Source of the DNA: Gordonia araii NBRC 100433
Lineage (GTDB): Bacteria; Actinomycetota; Actinomycetes; Mycobacteriales; Mycobacteriaceae
Direction of reading: 5' to 3'
NCBI RefSeq assembly: GCF_000241265.1
Contig: NZ_BAEE01000063.1
Span: forward strand, 124,001-188,000
DNA length: 64,000 nt
The first letter of the stretch is position 1. Each line of letters begins with the position of its first letter. A model generated the notes under the pieces. The model had not been told where the DNA came from. It did no database searches and was given only the letters and a program-made list of their open reading frames with translations. The translations under genes and the position numbers were made by a program. Below, piece after piece: positions 19,455 to 28,353 of this stretch.

Positions 19455-20108
19455 ATGAATGCGCCGACTCCAGGGGGAATGCCCGGCCCGCCGCAGCAGC
19501 CTTACCCCCAACAGCAGTTCGTCCGCCCTGCTTATCCGCCCCCGTACCCGCCTCAGAGTTTCGCGCCCGCTCCGAAGCCGCCGCTCAAGAACGTCGGGCT
19601 GACGCGCGTTCTCGGCGCGATCCCGATTATCGGATGGTTCGCGATCATCGTTGGCGGCTTCACCACCTTCACCACCGTCGTCGCCAACTCGACCGGCGCG
19701 TCGTCGACGATCAACGGCTTCGGCCGGTGGACGCATCAGGGCGAAGGGCTTCCACTGCGCTTCGGCGCGAGCGCGATGACCCTCGGCGGTGTGTATCCGA
19801 CGCTGCTCGTCCTGCTCCCCGTGCTGATCCTCGCAATCCTCATCGTGTGCAATGTCGGCCGACGCCCGATCGCCATCATCAATACCGTGGTGGCAATCCT
19901 CGCAGCGCTGCTGGCCTTGACCTTCATCCTGCGACCCGACTTCACGACGATCACCTTCAACGAACGGTCCGGCCGCTACATCGACGCGAACTACACATTC
20001 AGCGCAGGGCCGTCGGCCTACTTCACCCTGGTGGTATGTCTAGTCATCGTTGCCGCCAGCGTCGCCGTGGCCATTGTGGGTGGGCGCGCGAAGGTCCCGC
20101 CGCCCTGA
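19455..20108 (+). CDS. Proline-rich membrane protein, unknown function
   Basis: A 217-aa protein from the ATG at 19455. The first 45 residues are Pro/Gln/Tyr-rich (PGGMPGPPQQPYPQQQ, YPPPYPP) and cytoplasmic-like; four hydrophobic segments follow (around residues 50-75, 105-130, 135-155 and 185-208). I do not recognise a specific family; such Pro-rich-headed small membrane proteins are common in actinobacteria. Its TGA is followed without any gap by the stop of the convergent TetR gene; together they read TGATCA. Confidence 0.72.
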   Translation: MNAPTPGGMPGPPQQPYPQQQFVRPAYPPPYPPQSFAPAPKPPLKNVGLTRVLGAIPIIGWFAIIVGGFTTFTTVVANSTGASSTINGFGRWTHQGEGLPLRFGASAMTLGGVYPTLLVLLPVLILAILIVCNVGRRPIAIINTVVAILAALLALTFILRPDFTTITFNERSGRYIDANYTFSAGPSAYFTLVVCLVIVAASVAVAIVGGRAKVPPP

Positions 20109-20726
20109 TCACCTCCCGGCGACCGCTGTCACCATAACGGCCAACTGCTCGTCGAACCGTTGCTGGGCCGGCCGGAAACCATGGTGTCCGGCGGCCACCA
20201 CCAGCGGGTGATCGGCCCCGACCGCGGCGTCCCGCTCAGGCAGCGAGTAGCGAGCCGCGTCCTGGCGATCCTGTTCCTCGATGACGAATCCGACGACGAA
20301 TGCCGTAACGATGTCGTAAGCGTCGATGATCCGCTCCAGGGGGATGCCGCGCTCGGCCCAATGCCGCAGGGCGCCCTCTTGGCGGCGCAACACTTCGGGG
20401 TCGACGAGACGCGTACCGGCGAAGGTCCGCGCGCCGTCCCGGTGGGCCAGGTACTCCTCGCGCGCGACGGCGGCGTATGTGCGCAAGGCTTCGGCGAGTG
20501 AGTCGCCGTATGGCTCGGAATTCGCGCGTTCGGCGATTCGCCGGGCGACCTCGGTGCCCATCTCGTCGAGAAGCGCTTGTTTCGATTCGACATGCCAGTA
20601 CAACGCCGGCGCTTTCACGCCGAGCTTCGTGGCCAGTGCTCGCACGGTCAGACCATCGATCCCCGCCGCGTCGAGGAGTTCGAAGGCGGCATCGACGATC
20701 GTCTCGCGACTGAGTTTTGCTGGCAC
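20109..20726 (-). CDS. TetR/AcrR-family regulator with TetR-type C-terminal domain
   Basis: A 205-aa regulator: helix-turn-helix at residues 5-50 (IVDAAFELLDAAGIDGLTVRALATKLGVKAPALYWHV), followed by a TetR_C-like domain (EEYLAHRDGARTFAGTRL, YDIVTAFVVGFVIEEQ). YWHVESKQALL is typical of the TetR subfamily proper. It starts at a GTG (20726). It is divergent from the oxidoreductase at 20795; the gap carries two palindromes that are its likely operators, so it probably represses that gene and itself. The inducer is unknown. Confidence 0.9.
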   Translation of the reverse strand: MPAKLSRETIVDAAFELLDAAGIDGLTVRALATKLGVKAPALYWHVESKQALLDEMGTEVARRIAERANSEPYGDSLAEALRTYAAVAREEYLAHRDGARTFAGTRLVDPEVLRRQEGALRHWAERGIPLERIIDAYDIVTAFVVGFVIEEQDRQDAARYSLPERDAAVGADHPLVVAAGHHGFRPAQQRFDEQLAVMVTAVAGR

Positions 20727-20736
20727 CTTGACACCT

Positions 20737-20780
20737 TAACACTGTTAGGGAACCCTGGTTGACGTCCTTAACATCGTTAA
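20737..20780. promoter_or_regulatory. Two palindromic TetR operators between divergent genes
   Basis: TAACACTGTTA (20737-20747) and TTAACATCGTTAA (20768-20780) are perfect palindromes sharing TTAAC/GTTA half-sites. Their centres are 32 bp apart, three helical turns. A TTGACG sequence (20759-20764) lies between them. They occupy the 68-bp gap between the TetR gene and the oxidoreductase gene. Confidence 0.68.
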
Positions 20781-20794
20781 ATCAGGAGGTCACC

Positions 20795-21763
20795 ATGAAG
20801 GCAGCGGTCATTTCCGGGCCCGATCAACAACCCCGATACGCCGATTTCGCCGAGCCGGTGGCCGGCGATGACCATCGCATCGTCGACTTGGTGGCGGCCG
20901 GCATCCACAACATCGTCCGGGCGCGGGCGACCGGACACCACTACAGTTCCGACGGCATCTGGCCCCTGATCCCCGGCGTCGACGCGGTGGCACGCACCGA
21001 CGACGGGCGACTGATCTACACCGGCATGGTGGCGCAGCCATGGGGGACGATGGCGCAACGAATGGCCGTCCCAACAGCGTTCGGCCTACCGCTCCCCGAC
21101 GGCGTCGACCCGCTCGCCGTGGCCGCCGGATGCAATCCCGGCCTGGCGTCGTGGTTGCCGTTGTCCATGCGTCACGCCGAGCTGACCGCGCGCGGCGCGG
21201 ACCTCGGATCCGTACTCATCCTCGGCGCCACCGGAATGGCCGGGCGGATCGCTGTTGACAACGCACTCACCCTGGGCGCCAACGCCGTTGTCGCCGTCGG
21301 CCGCAACACCGATGCGCTCGCCCGTATCGCCACCGACGACAATGACCAGGTGCGCACCGTCGCGCTGACCGGCTCAGGGGACGCCGATCGCCTCGGCCGC
21401 GCACTCGACGGCATCGCGCCCTCTACAGTCATCGATTTCGTCTGGGGAACGGTCGCCGAGCTGACGTTCGACGCAATCGCCTCGCTGCCCGGAAACGCCG
21501 AGGTGACCCACATCGACATCGGCGAGTCCGCGGGCGCGACAGCGCGAGTCCCCGGTTCCCTGCTGCGCAGTCGCCCGTACACGATCGTCGGCAGCGGCCT
21601 GGGCAGCGTCGATCCCGCGACCATGTTCGATGCCGTCGCAGAATTCATCGGGCTGATTGACGCCGGCCGCGTTCGCATTCCGTACGCGAGCTATCGGTTG
21701 TCCGACGTCGCGCGGGCATGGACGGCGCACGGACCGCAGCGCGCGGTCGTCGTGCCCGACTAG
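20795..21763 (+). CDS. Quinone oxidoreductase-like (zinc-independent MDR) protein
   Basis: A 322-aa medium-chain dehydrogenase/reductase-like protein without the zinc-binding Cys/His set. The Rossmann motif is SVLILGATGMAGRIAVDNAL (near residue 140), followed by VVAVGRNTDALARI. The N-terminal GroES-like region is short and has PGVDAVARTDDGR. The ATG at 20795 has AGGAGGT at ideal spacing. Transcription is probably controlled by the adjacent TetR through the two palindromes. The likely chemistry is NADPH-dependent reduction of quinones or reactive carbonyls; the substrate is unknown. Confidence 0.85.
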   Translation: MKAAVISGPDQQPRYADFAEPVAGDDHRIVDLVAAGIHNIVRARATGHHYSSDGIWPLIPGVDAVARTDDGRLIYTGMVAQPWGTMAQRMAVPTAFGLPLPDGVDPLAVAAGCNPGLASWLPLSMRHAELTARGADLGSVLILGATGMAGRIAVDNALTLGANAVVAVGRNTDALARIATDDNDQVRTVALTGSGDADRLGRALDGIAPSTVIDFVWGTVAELTFDAIASLPGNAEVTHIDIGESAGATARVPGSLLRSRPYTIVGSGLGSVDPATMFDAVAEFIGLIDAGRVRIPYASYRLSDVARAWTAHGPQRAVVVPD

Positions 21764-21806
21764 GAGAACAGTGCGGGAGTCAGGCGCGTTTGCGACGACC
21801 CAGCTG

Positions 21807-22673
21807 TCAGAGCAGCGCGGAGAGCACGGCCCAGACGATGAACGCGGAGGGCAGCAGCGAATCGAGGCGGTCCATGATGCCGCCGTGGCCGGGCAGCAGT
21901 GAACCCATGTCCTTGATCTCGAGGTCGCGTTTGACCTGCGATTCCACCAGATCGCCGAGCGTGGCGCAGAGCACCAGGACAGCTCCGAGGATCACCCCGA
22001 TCCACCAGTGGCTGTCCAGCAGGAAGACCACGCAGCACACGGCGCCGATGATGCCGAAGGTCAACGAGCCGACCAGGCCCTCCCACGACTTCTTCGGACT
22101 GATCGCCGGCACCATCGGATGCTTGCCGAACAGGACACCGGCCGCATAGCCGCCCACGTCGGAGCACACCACCACGATCATCAGCGTGAAGACGCGCTGG
22201 GGACCGTGGTCGTCGAGAACCATTGCGGCACCGAACGATGCGAGCACCGGAATCCACAGCAGGACCAGCACCGACGCTGCCAGATCTGGCAGATAGCCGA
22301 CGGGGGCCGCCGACAGACCTTGGCTCAGCAGGCGCCACACCATCGTGACCAGAACCGTCGCAACGAGTGCGACCAGCACCCCGGCCGGGTTGCCGTCGGA
22401 GAACCAGGACGACGCGATGATCGCGGCACCGCCGACGAGCAGCGGTGCGACCGGCACCGCGAACCCGCCCTCGCGCAGGCGTTTGATGACCTCCCACGAA
22501 GCGACCACGACGGCCGCACCGACCAGCGCGTACCACCACTGCGGGGCGAACAGCAGAACGGCGATGCACAGACCGCCCAGGAAGCCCCCGACGCCGATCG
22601 CGGCGGGAAGATTGCGGCCCGCCTTCGACTTCTTGGCGTCGGCGGGTGGTGCGGGCAGTTGCTGAGATGTCAT
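21807..22673 (-). CDS. cdsA: Phosphatidate cytidylyltransferase
   Basis: Integral membrane enzyme making CDP-diacylglycerol from phosphatidate and CTP, feeding phosphatidylinositol and cardiolipin synthesis. The 288-aa product has 7-8 hydrophobic segments and the C-terminal CDP-alcohol signature QVKRDLEIKDMGSLLPGHG followed by GIMDRLDS. The preceding SPKKSWEGLVG is the other conserved block. It follows frr by 12 nt; frr-cdsA-pyrH order is as in M. tuberculosis. The minus-strand reading 21760-22569 in another frame is only a shadow. Confidence 0.95.
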   Translation of the reverse strand: MTSQQLPAPPADAKKSKAGRNLPAAIGVGGFLGGLCIAVLLFAPQWWYALVGAAVVVASWEVIKRLREGGFAVPVAPLLVGGAAIIASSWFSDGNPAGVLVALVATVLVTMVWRLLSQGLSAAPVGYLPDLAASVLVLLWIPVLASFGAAMVLDDHGPQRVFTLMIVVVCSDVGGYAAGVLFGKHPMVPAISPKKSWEGLVGSLTFGIIGAVCCVVFLLDSHWWIGVILGAVLVLCATLGDLVESQVKRDLEIKDMGSLLPGHGGIMDRLDSLLPSAFIVWAVLSALL

Positions 22674-22685
22674 CGAGGTGTCTGC

Positions 22686-23243
22686 TCAGACTTCGAGCAG
22701 TTCGCCTTCCTTGTGCTTGACGATCTCGTCGACCTGCGCGACGTACGAGGCGGTCGTCTTGTCGAGTTCCTTCTCCGCGCGTACGACCTCGTCCTCGCCG
22801 GCTTCGCCGTCCTTCTGGATGCGCTTGAGCTCTTCCACCGCCTTGCGGCGCACGTTGCGGATGGCGACCTTCGCGTCCTCGCCCTTTGCCTTGGCCTGCT
22901 TGACGAGCTCCTTACGACGATCCTCGGTCAGCTGCGGGATCGAGACACGGATCAGGTTGCCGTCATTGGTCGGGTTGACACCCAGGTCGGAGTTGCGGAT
23001 CGCGGTCTCGATGTCGCCCAGCGAGGACGGCTCGTACGGCTTGATGACCACGAGGCGCGCCTCAGGTGTGCTGATGCTGGCCACCTGGGTAACCGGAGTC
23101 GGAGAGCCGTAGTAGTCGATGACCACCCGGTTGAACATCGACGGGTTGGCCCGACCGGTGCGGATCGAGCCCATGTCGTCTTTCGCCTTGGAGACGGCCT
23201 TCTCCATCTTCTCCTCGGCGTCGAACAGCGCGTCGTCAATCAT
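22686..23243 (-). CDS. frr: Ribosome recycling factor
   Basis: With EF-G, splits the post-termination ribosome. The 185-aa product has the family length and the conserved segments [11 protein letters not shown] (about residue 27), [22 protein letters not shown] (in parts) and [26 protein letters not shown] (in parts). The protein is a long three-helix bundle with a small beta domain. It lies 14 nt downstream of pyrH and 12 nt upstream of cdsA. Confidence 0.98.
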   Translation of the reverse strand: MIDDALFDAEEKMEKAVSKAKDDMGSIRTGRANPSMFNRVVIDYYGSPTPVTQVASISTPEARLVVIKPYEPSSLGDIETAIRNSDLGVNPTNDGNLIRVSIPQLTEDRRKELVKQAKAKGEDAKVAIRNVRRKAVEELKRIQKDGEAGEDEVVRAEKELDKTTASYVAQVDEIVKHKEGELLEV

Positions 23244-23257
23244 GAATCTACGTTCTC

Positions 23258-23992
23258 CTAGGTAGTGACGAGGGTGCCGATCCGCTCGCCGGCGATGGCG
23301 CGCGCGATGTTCCCCTCCGTCAACAGATTGAACACCAACATCGGCATCTTGTTGTCCATACAGAGGCTGAACGCGGTGGCGTCGGCGACCTTGAGCCCCT
23401 TCTCAAGCACTTCGCGGTGGCTGATCTCGGTAAACATGGTGGCCTCGGGGTCTTCCCGCGGGTCCGCCGTGTACACCCCGTCGACCGCCTTGGCCATCAG
23501 TACGACCTCGGCCTTGATCTCCAGTGCCCGCTGCGCCGCGGTGGTATCGGTCGAGAAGTACGGCATGCCCATGCCGGCGCCGAAGATGACGACCCTGCCC
23601 TTTTCCAGGTGACGCACCGCGCGCAGCGGCAAGTAGGGTTCGGCGACCTGACCCATCGTGATGGCGGTCTGCACACGCGTGGTGACACCGCGCTTCTCGA
23701 GGAAGTCTTGGAGCGCCAGGCAGTTCATCACGGTGCCGAGCATGCCCATGTAGTCCGAGCGTGCGCGGTCGAGACCGCGCTGCTGCAGCTCAGCGCCGCG
23801 GAAAAAGTTGCCACCGCCGATGACGACGGCGATCTGAGCACCGTCGCGGACAACTTCCGCGATCTGATCGGCGACGGCGGCCACGACGTCGGGGTCGAGG
23901 CCCACCTCACCCCCGCCGAACATCTCGCCGCCGAGCTTCAGCAGAACCCGCTTGTAGCCGTGCCTGGTAGAGGCGTCTTCCGACCCCGCCAT
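23258..23992 (-). CDS. pyrH: UMP kinase
   Basis: Phosphorylates UMP to UDP in pyrimidine nucleotide synthesis; hexameric, allosterically controlled. The 244-aa product has the amino-acid-kinase motifs [12 protein letters not shown] (N-terminus), [31 protein letters not shown] (in parts) and [14 protein letters not shown]. The ATG at 23992 is chosen because AGGAGT precedes it at good spacing; the frame stays open upstream to 24076 but lacks family similarity there. Confidence 0.97.
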   Translation of the reverse strand: MAGSEDASTRHGYKRVLLKLGGEMFGGGEVGLDPDVVAAVADQIAEVVRDGAQIAVVIGGGNFFRGAELQQRGLDRARSDYMGMLGTVMNCLALQDFLEKRGVTTRVQTAITMGQVAEPYLPLRAVRHLEKGRVVIFGAGMGMPYFSTDTTAAQRALEIKAEVVLMAKAVDGVYTADPREDPEATMFTEISHREVLEKGLKVADATAFSLCMDNKMPMLVFNLLTEGNIARAIAGERIGTLVTT

Positions 23993-24077
23993 GTGACTCC
24001 TCGCTCTCCCGACCCAGATGGGCCCGCTCTCCCGCGCCCGCGGCGCTTCGCGCACTCGTTTCATCTTAGGGTGCACA

Positions 24078-24127
24078 GCAGCGAGCCCCGCCCCCGACCT
24101 GTCCGGACGGGAAACGGGGCCCGCTGC
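24078..24127 (-). terminator. Hairpin after tsf
   Basis: Arms 24078-24090 and 24115-24127 pair at 12 of 13 positions (GCAGCGGGCCCCG with CGGGGCTCGCTGC in transcript sense). It lies 18 nt after the tsf stop and has no U-tract, as is common for actinobacterial terminators. It separates the rpsB-tsf unit from pyrH. Confidence 0.6.
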
Positions 24128-24144
24128 GAGTTGGTGCTAGGCGG

Positions 24145-24969
24145 TCAGGACTGCCCGACCTCGAAGCGGGTGAATGCCTTCACCGAGGCACCGGCGTCGG
24201 ACAGAACCGAGCCGACGGTCTTCTTCGAGTCCTTCACGAACGGCTGGTTCACCAGAACCGCGTCCTTGAGGAAGCCCTTCAGACGGCCCTCGACGATCTT
24301 CGGGAGAGCGGCCTCGGGCTTGCCCTCCTCCTTGGCGGTCTCCTCGGCGATGCGACGCTCGTTGGCCTTGACGTCCTCGGGGACGTCGGCCTCGGAGGCA
24401 TAGGTCGCCTTGAGCGCGGCCACCTGCTGCGCCGCGTTGCGCGCGGCCTCAGCCGCGCCTTCGCCGTCGCCCTCGTAGGACACGAGAACACCGACGCCCG
24501 GAGGCAGGTCGGAAGCACGCTTGTGCAGGTAGATCGCGACGGGGCCGTCGTAGTAGACCACGCGACGCAGTTCCAGCTTCTCGCCGATCTTCGCCGAGAG
24601 CGCCGCGATCGCGTCGGCGACCGTGCCGTCACCCAGCTTGGCGGCCTTCAGCGCCTCGACATCGCTGGTCTTGGCCTCCAGCGCCGCGCCGAGCACCTCG
24701 TCGGCGAGCGTCTGGAATTCGTCGTTCTTGGCGACGAAGTCGGTCTCGCTGTTGAGCTCGATCATCGCGCCGCCACGGGCGGCGACCAGACCTTCGGCGG
24801 TGGAGCGCTCAGCGCGCTTGCCGACGTCCTTGGCGCCCTTGATGCGCAGTTCCTCGACGGCCTTGTCGAAGTCGCCGTCGTTGTTGGCCAGGGCGTTCTT
24901 GCAGTCGAGCATGCCCGAACCGGTTACCTCACGAAGCCGCTTCACATCGGCTGCGGTGTAGTTCGCCAT
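24145..24969 (-). CDS. tsf: Translation elongation factor Ts
   Basis: Guanine-nucleotide exchange factor for EF-Tu. The 274-aa product begins [20 protein letters not shown], with the EF-Ts signature [15 protein letters not shown], then the second signature [12 protein letters not shown] (about residue 72), and the coiled-coil and C-terminal domains. Length fits actinobacterial EF-Ts (about 270 aa). It follows rpsB by 51 nt in the usual rpsB-tsf unit and ends at a hairpin terminator. Confidence 0.98.
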   Translation of the reverse strand: MANYTAADVKRLREVTGSGMLDCKNALANNDGDFDKAVEELRIKGAKDVGKRAERSTAEGLVAARGGAMIELNSETDFVAKNDEFQTLADEVLGAALEAKTSDVEALKAAKLGDGTVADAIAALSAKIGEKLELRRVVYYDGPVAIYLHKRASDLPPGVGVLVSYEGDGEGAAEAARNAAQQVAALKATYASEADVPEDVKANERRIAEETAKEEGKPEAALPKIVEGRLKGFLKDAVLVNQPFVKDSKKTVGSVLSDAGASVKAFTRFEVGQS

Positions 24970-25020
24970 GAGTGGCGAGCCTCCTTAATGGATTGGCTGG
25001 ATGGTTTCTTTGCCGCGGCG

Positions 25021-25875
25021 CTACTCGGCGGCCGGGGCTTCGCCGTCGGCGGGAGCCTCGGTGGCCTTGGCCTCGTCGGCGGCGGCCTCGGGTGCGGCGG
25101 CGGTGGCCTCGGCCAGCAGCTCCTGCTCCCACTCGGCGAGCGGCTCGCCGGCACCGGCCTCTGGCTTGTCGTCGCCGCTGGCCTGGCCGGCCCGCGCCTG
25201 GACGCCCTCGGCGACGGCGGAGGCGACCACACGGGTCAGCAACGCGGCGCTGCGGATGGCGTCGTCGTTGCCCGGGATCGGGTAATCGACGAGGTCGGGA
25301 TCGCAGTTGGTGTCCAGAATCGCGATCACCGGGATGTTCAGCTTGCGGGCCTCGCCGACGGCGATGTGCTCCTTGTTGGTGTCGACGACCCAGACGGCCG
25401 AGGGAACCTTGGCCATGTCGCGGATACCGCCGAGGGTGCGCTCCAGCTTGTTCTTCTCACGGGTCAGCATCAAGATTTCCTTCTTGGTGCGTCCCTCGAA
25501 GCCGCCGGTCTGCTCCATCGTCTCGAGTTCCTTCAGGCGCTGAAGGCGCTTGTGGACGGTCGAGAAGTTGGTGAGCATGCCACCGAGCCAGCGCTGGTTC
25601 ACGTACGGCATGCCGACGCGGGTCGCCTCTTCGGCGATCGATTCCTGCGCCTGCTTCTTGGTGCCGACGAAGAGGATCGTGCCGCCGTGGGCAACCGTCT
25701 CCTTGACGAACTCGTAGGCGCGGTCGATGTAGGTCAGCGTCTGCTGCAGGTCAATGATGTAGATGCCGTTGCGGTCGGTGAAGATGAACCGCTTCATCTT
25801 CGGGTTCCACCGGCGGGTCTGATGCCCGAAATGTGCGCCGCTGTCCAGCAGCTGCTTCATGGTCACGACAGCCAT
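25021..25875 (-). CDS. rpsB: 30S ribosomal protein S2
   Basis: Component of the small subunit platform. From the ATG at 25875 ([19 protein letters not shown]) the product is 284 aa. The signature [15 protein letters not shown] is near the N-terminus and [25 protein letters not shown] (in parts) near residue 180. The C-terminal 50 residues form an acidic Ala/Glu/Asp-rich tail ([20 protein letters not shown]), as in other actinobacterial S2. In-frame sequence continues upstream to 25944 but without similarity. Confidence 0.98.
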   Translation of the reverse strand: MAVVTMKQLLDSGAHFGHQTRRWNPKMKRFIFTDRNGIYIIDLQQTLTYIDRAYEFVKETVAHGGTILFVGTKKQAQESIAEEATRVGMPYVNQRWLGGMLTNFSTVHKRLQRLKELETMEQTGGFEGRTKKEILMLTREKNKLERTLGGIRDMAKVPSAVWVVDTNKEHIAVGEARKLNIPVIAILDTNCDPDLVDYPIPGNDDAIRSAALLTRVVASAVAEGVQARAGQASGDDKPEAGAGEPLAEWEQELLAEATAAAPEAAADEAKATEAPADGEAPAAE

Positions 25876-26087
25876 CGTCGAGACTCCCATTCTTGTTGCA
25901 GTTGTCATCGCCCGCCGGGATTGGCGGGTAATCCTGACGTTCACCGCGACGGCGGACCCGGCTTTCCGGGACTGCCCGCGCCGCGCCGACCAGCGAAGAT
26001 CGGTAGTGAGCGTGCGAAGTCACCTCACTCGGACAGACCGAGACGAAGTGCGTTGATAAGTCTAACGGCGCAGGTCGCGGCCACCAA
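25876..26087 (-). promoter_or_regulatory. rpsB promoter and long 5' leader
   Basis: On the minus strand TTGGTG (26087-26082), a 17-bp spacer and TAGACT (26064-26059) form a good vegetative promoter. Transcription from about 26052 would give a leader of some 175 nt before the rpsB ATG. The leader contains a short CCCGCC/GGCGGG hairpin near 25910-25930. A leader of this length is typical of r-protein autoregulation, but no known motif is recognised. Confidence 0.55.
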
Positions 26088-26186
26088 ATCGGCAATCCTT
26101 CCCGGTTTCGCGGATTCCGCATCGATCGGTGCGGGATTGGCGAAACCAGGTGGGAAACGGAACCGAGGCTGAGTCGACTGCGTCCT

Positions 26187-26699
26187 ATGGGTGTGCGTAC
26201 CTTGCTGATCCTCGTCACTGCCGCCCTCCTCGCTCCGCCGGGCGCCGCGACCGCTGCCCGCTACGCCTGGCCGCTGCAGCCGCGTCCGCGGGTCGTCACC
26301 GGATACGATCCGCCGGCGCAACGCTGGCTGACCGGGCACCGTGGCGTGGATCTGGCCGCCGCCGACGGGCAGCAGGTCCTGGCCGCGGGCGACGGCACGG
26401 TGACTTTCGCCGGGCGGGTCGGCGGGAAGCCGGTGGTGTCGATACGCCACTCGTCATCGTTGTGGACGACCTATGAGCCGGTCGACGCGCGCGTACGCGT
26501 CGGCGACGTCGTTCGCCGGGGCGAGGTGATCGGCGTGGTGACCGGTCTACACGAGGGATGCCCGGTGCCGAGGTGTCTGCACTGGGGCGCGCGGACCGGT
26601 GCCGGTCCCCGGGCGGGCTACCGCAACCCCTTGGGCCTCGTCGGCGCGCTTCGGGTCCGGCTGTATCCGGTGACCGCCGTCGAGCCGACGATCAGTTGA
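26187..26699 (+). CDS. Secreted M23-family peptidase-like protein (Rv2891-like)
   Basis: A 170-aa protein with an N-terminal signal peptide (VRTLLILVTAALLAPPGAATAA, in parts) and a lysostaphin/LytM-type M23 domain: the metal ligands are in HRGVDLAAADG (His, Asp), and the late motif is CLHWGAR, where a Cys replaces the first His of the classical HxH. This variant occurs in actinobacterial relatives, but its peptidase activity is uncertain. It likely acts on peptidoglycan cross-bridges. It converges with the VanX-like gene; the two stop codons overlap by 8 bp. Confidence 0.88.
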   Translation: MGVRTLLILVTAALLAPPGAATAARYAWPLQPRPRVVTGYDPPAQRWLTGHRGVDLAAADGQQVLAAGDGTVTFAGRVGGKPVVSIRHSSSLWTTYEPVDARVRVGDVVRRGEVIGVVTGLHEGCPVPRCLHWGARTGAGPRAGYRNPLGLVGALRVRLYPVTAVEPTIS

Positions 26700-27348
26700 C
26701 CGGTGCCTTCAGATGCGGCCGCGGAGTGCCCGAGCCCGGGCCGTCGTAGTGCCACCACTCCCCCTCGTACTGGGAGATGCCGCCCGATTCCATCGCACGG
26801 CGCAGCGTCGCACGGTGTTGCTGCGCCACCGCGCTGATGCCGGTGGCGTTCGCGTGTGACGCCGGCGTGAAGTCGTCGAATCCGGTGCCCATGTCGAGTC
26901 GGCGGGCATCCCGGTGCGCGAGCGTGACATCGACGGATCGTCCGGCCTCGTGGCTGGTCGCCTTCTCGCCCGGCTTGGCGACCCACGCGGGATTGGGTAC
27001 GACCTGCCACATCTTCACCTGGGCCGCTTGCGGACGGTAGCAATCCCAGAACACGAGCCGCAGCCCCTTGCCGCGGAGTTGCCCGGCCGCCTTGGTCAGG
27101 CCGGGAACCAGCGACTTGTGCACGAGGCAACGGGCGTTCGCCGGGTAGAGCCGGACCTTCGTGAAGTTGTCGGCCGTCGCATAGCGGAGGTCGACGATCG
27201 CGTCGGGAACGGCGGAACGCACGTCGACGAGCCCGTCGGCCGCGGCGGCAGGACTGACCGGTGGCACCGCCTGCGCCGGCGGCGCGAAGACGGTGATCCC
27301 GACGGCAACCGCCGCCGCTCCGATGGCAGTTCGAATCGTCAGCTTCAT
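26692..27348 (-). CDS. Secreted D-Ala-D-Ala dipeptidase-like protein (M15D, VanX/DdpX family)
   Basis: A 218-aa protein with a signal peptide ending at PAQA (about residue 27). The zinc-peptidase motifs are SHEAGRSVDVTL (His and Asp ligands) and EGEWWHY (catalytic Glu and His ligand), preceded by VFWDCYRPQAAQ with the conserved Arg. These are the VanX/DdpX dipeptidase features, suggesting cleavage of D-Ala-D-Ala or related dipeptides outside the membrane. No vanHAS genes are near, so a cell-wall recycling role is more likely than vancomycin resistance (inference). It converges with the M23 gene, with overlapping stops. Confidence 0.87.
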   Translation of the reverse strand: MKLTIRTAIGAAAVAVGITVFAPPAQAVPPVSPAAAADGLVDVRSAVPDAIVDLRYATADNFTKVRLYPANARCLVHKSLVPGLTKAAGQLRGKGLRLVFWDCYRPQAAQVKMWQVVPNPAWVAKPGEKATSHEAGRSVDVTLAHRDARRLDMGTGFDDFTPASHANATGISAVAQQHRATLRRAMESGGISQYEGEWWHYDGPGSGTPRPHLKAPVN

Positions 27349-27374
27349 CACGGCGACCACGCTACCGGCAGTCA

Positions 27375-28289
27375 CTAAGCCCGCGGGTGCGCCTGCGCGT
27401 GCACCGCGCGGAGCCGCTCGACGCTGACGTGGGTGTAGAGCTGAGTCGTCGCGAGCGAGGCGTGTCCGAGTAGCTCCTGCACGACTCGCAGATCCGCTCC
27501 GCCCTCCAGGAGGTGGGTCGCGGCGCTGTGGCGCAGCCCGTGCGGCCCCATGGCCGGCCCTCCGACGGCCTCGACCGCCTTGGTGACGACGGTCCGCGCC
27601 ATGCGCTGGTCGAGTCGGCCACCGCGCGCGCCCAGCAGCAGCGCTGACCCCGACGCCGCGGTCGCGAGTCCCGGGCGTCCGTCGCGCAGCCACTCGGCCA
27701 GCGCCTGCGACGCCGGGCGCCCGTACGGCACGGTCCGCTGCTTGTTTCCCTTGCCGATGACGCGCAGGACCTGGCGGGCATCGTCCACGTCGTCGAGATC
27801 CAGCCCGCACAGCTCGCCGACGCGGATCCCGCTGGCGTACAGCAACTCCACGATCGCTCGGTCCCGCAGCTGGATCGGGGTGGGGCTTTCGCCGATCGCC
27901 TGGTCGCCGGCGGCGACGGGCGCTGCGGCGACGGCCTCCGCCTGCTCCGGCGAAAGCACGTGCGGTAGCACCCGGTGCGCTTTGGGGGCTTGCAGACGCA
28001 CGGTCGGGTCGGTGGTGAGAAACCCTTCGCGCGCGGCCCATGAGCCGAAGGTCTTCGCGCTGGAGACCTGTCGGGCGATCGTCGTGCGCGCGATTCCGCG
28101 GCGGGTCTGTTCGGCCAGCCAGGAGCGCAGCAGGGCAAGGTCGATGTCGGCGACGGCCGCGCCGCGCGCGCCGGCGAAGGTAATTAGGGAGCGCACGTCC
28201 CCGGTGTACGCGCGCACCGTGTGCTCGCTGCGCCCCTTCTCCAGGCGGAGGTAGGCGGCGAACTCGTCGATGACGCGGTTCTCGCTCAT
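27375..28289 (-). CDS. xerC: Tyrosine recombinase XerC
   Basis: Chromosome dimer resolution at dif with XerD. The 304-aa product (ATG 28289, [10 protein letters not shown]) has the N-terminal core-binding domain (residues 5-90) and the catalytic domain with Arg 156 (GIRVGEL), Lys 180, His 250 and Arg 253 (HGLRHS), His 276 (GHASLATT) and the nucleophile Tyr 285. All catalytic residues are intact. An upstream ATG at 28310 adds seven residues and is an alternative. Position matches Rv2894c of M. tuberculosis. Confidence 0.95.
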   Translation of the reverse strand: MSENRVIDEFAAYLRLEKGRSEHTVRAYTGDVRSLITFAGARGAAVADIDLALLRSWLAEQTRRGIARTTIARQVSSAKTFGSWAAREGFLTTDPTVRLQAPKAHRVLPHVLSPEQAEAVAAAPVAAGDQAIGESPTPIQLRDRAIVELLYASGIRVGELCGLDLDDVDDARQVLRVIGKGNKQRTVPYGRPASQALAEWLRDGRPGLATAASGSALLLGARGGRLDQRMARTVVTKAVEAVGGPAMGPHGLRHSAATHLLEGGADLRVVQELLGHASLATTQLYTHVSVERLRAVHAQAHPRA

Positions 28290-28353
28290 GCCGATCAGTC
28301 CACGCGTCATGCCGGCGCACCGCAATCCGGCGCGCCCGGTTGCGATCAGACCG

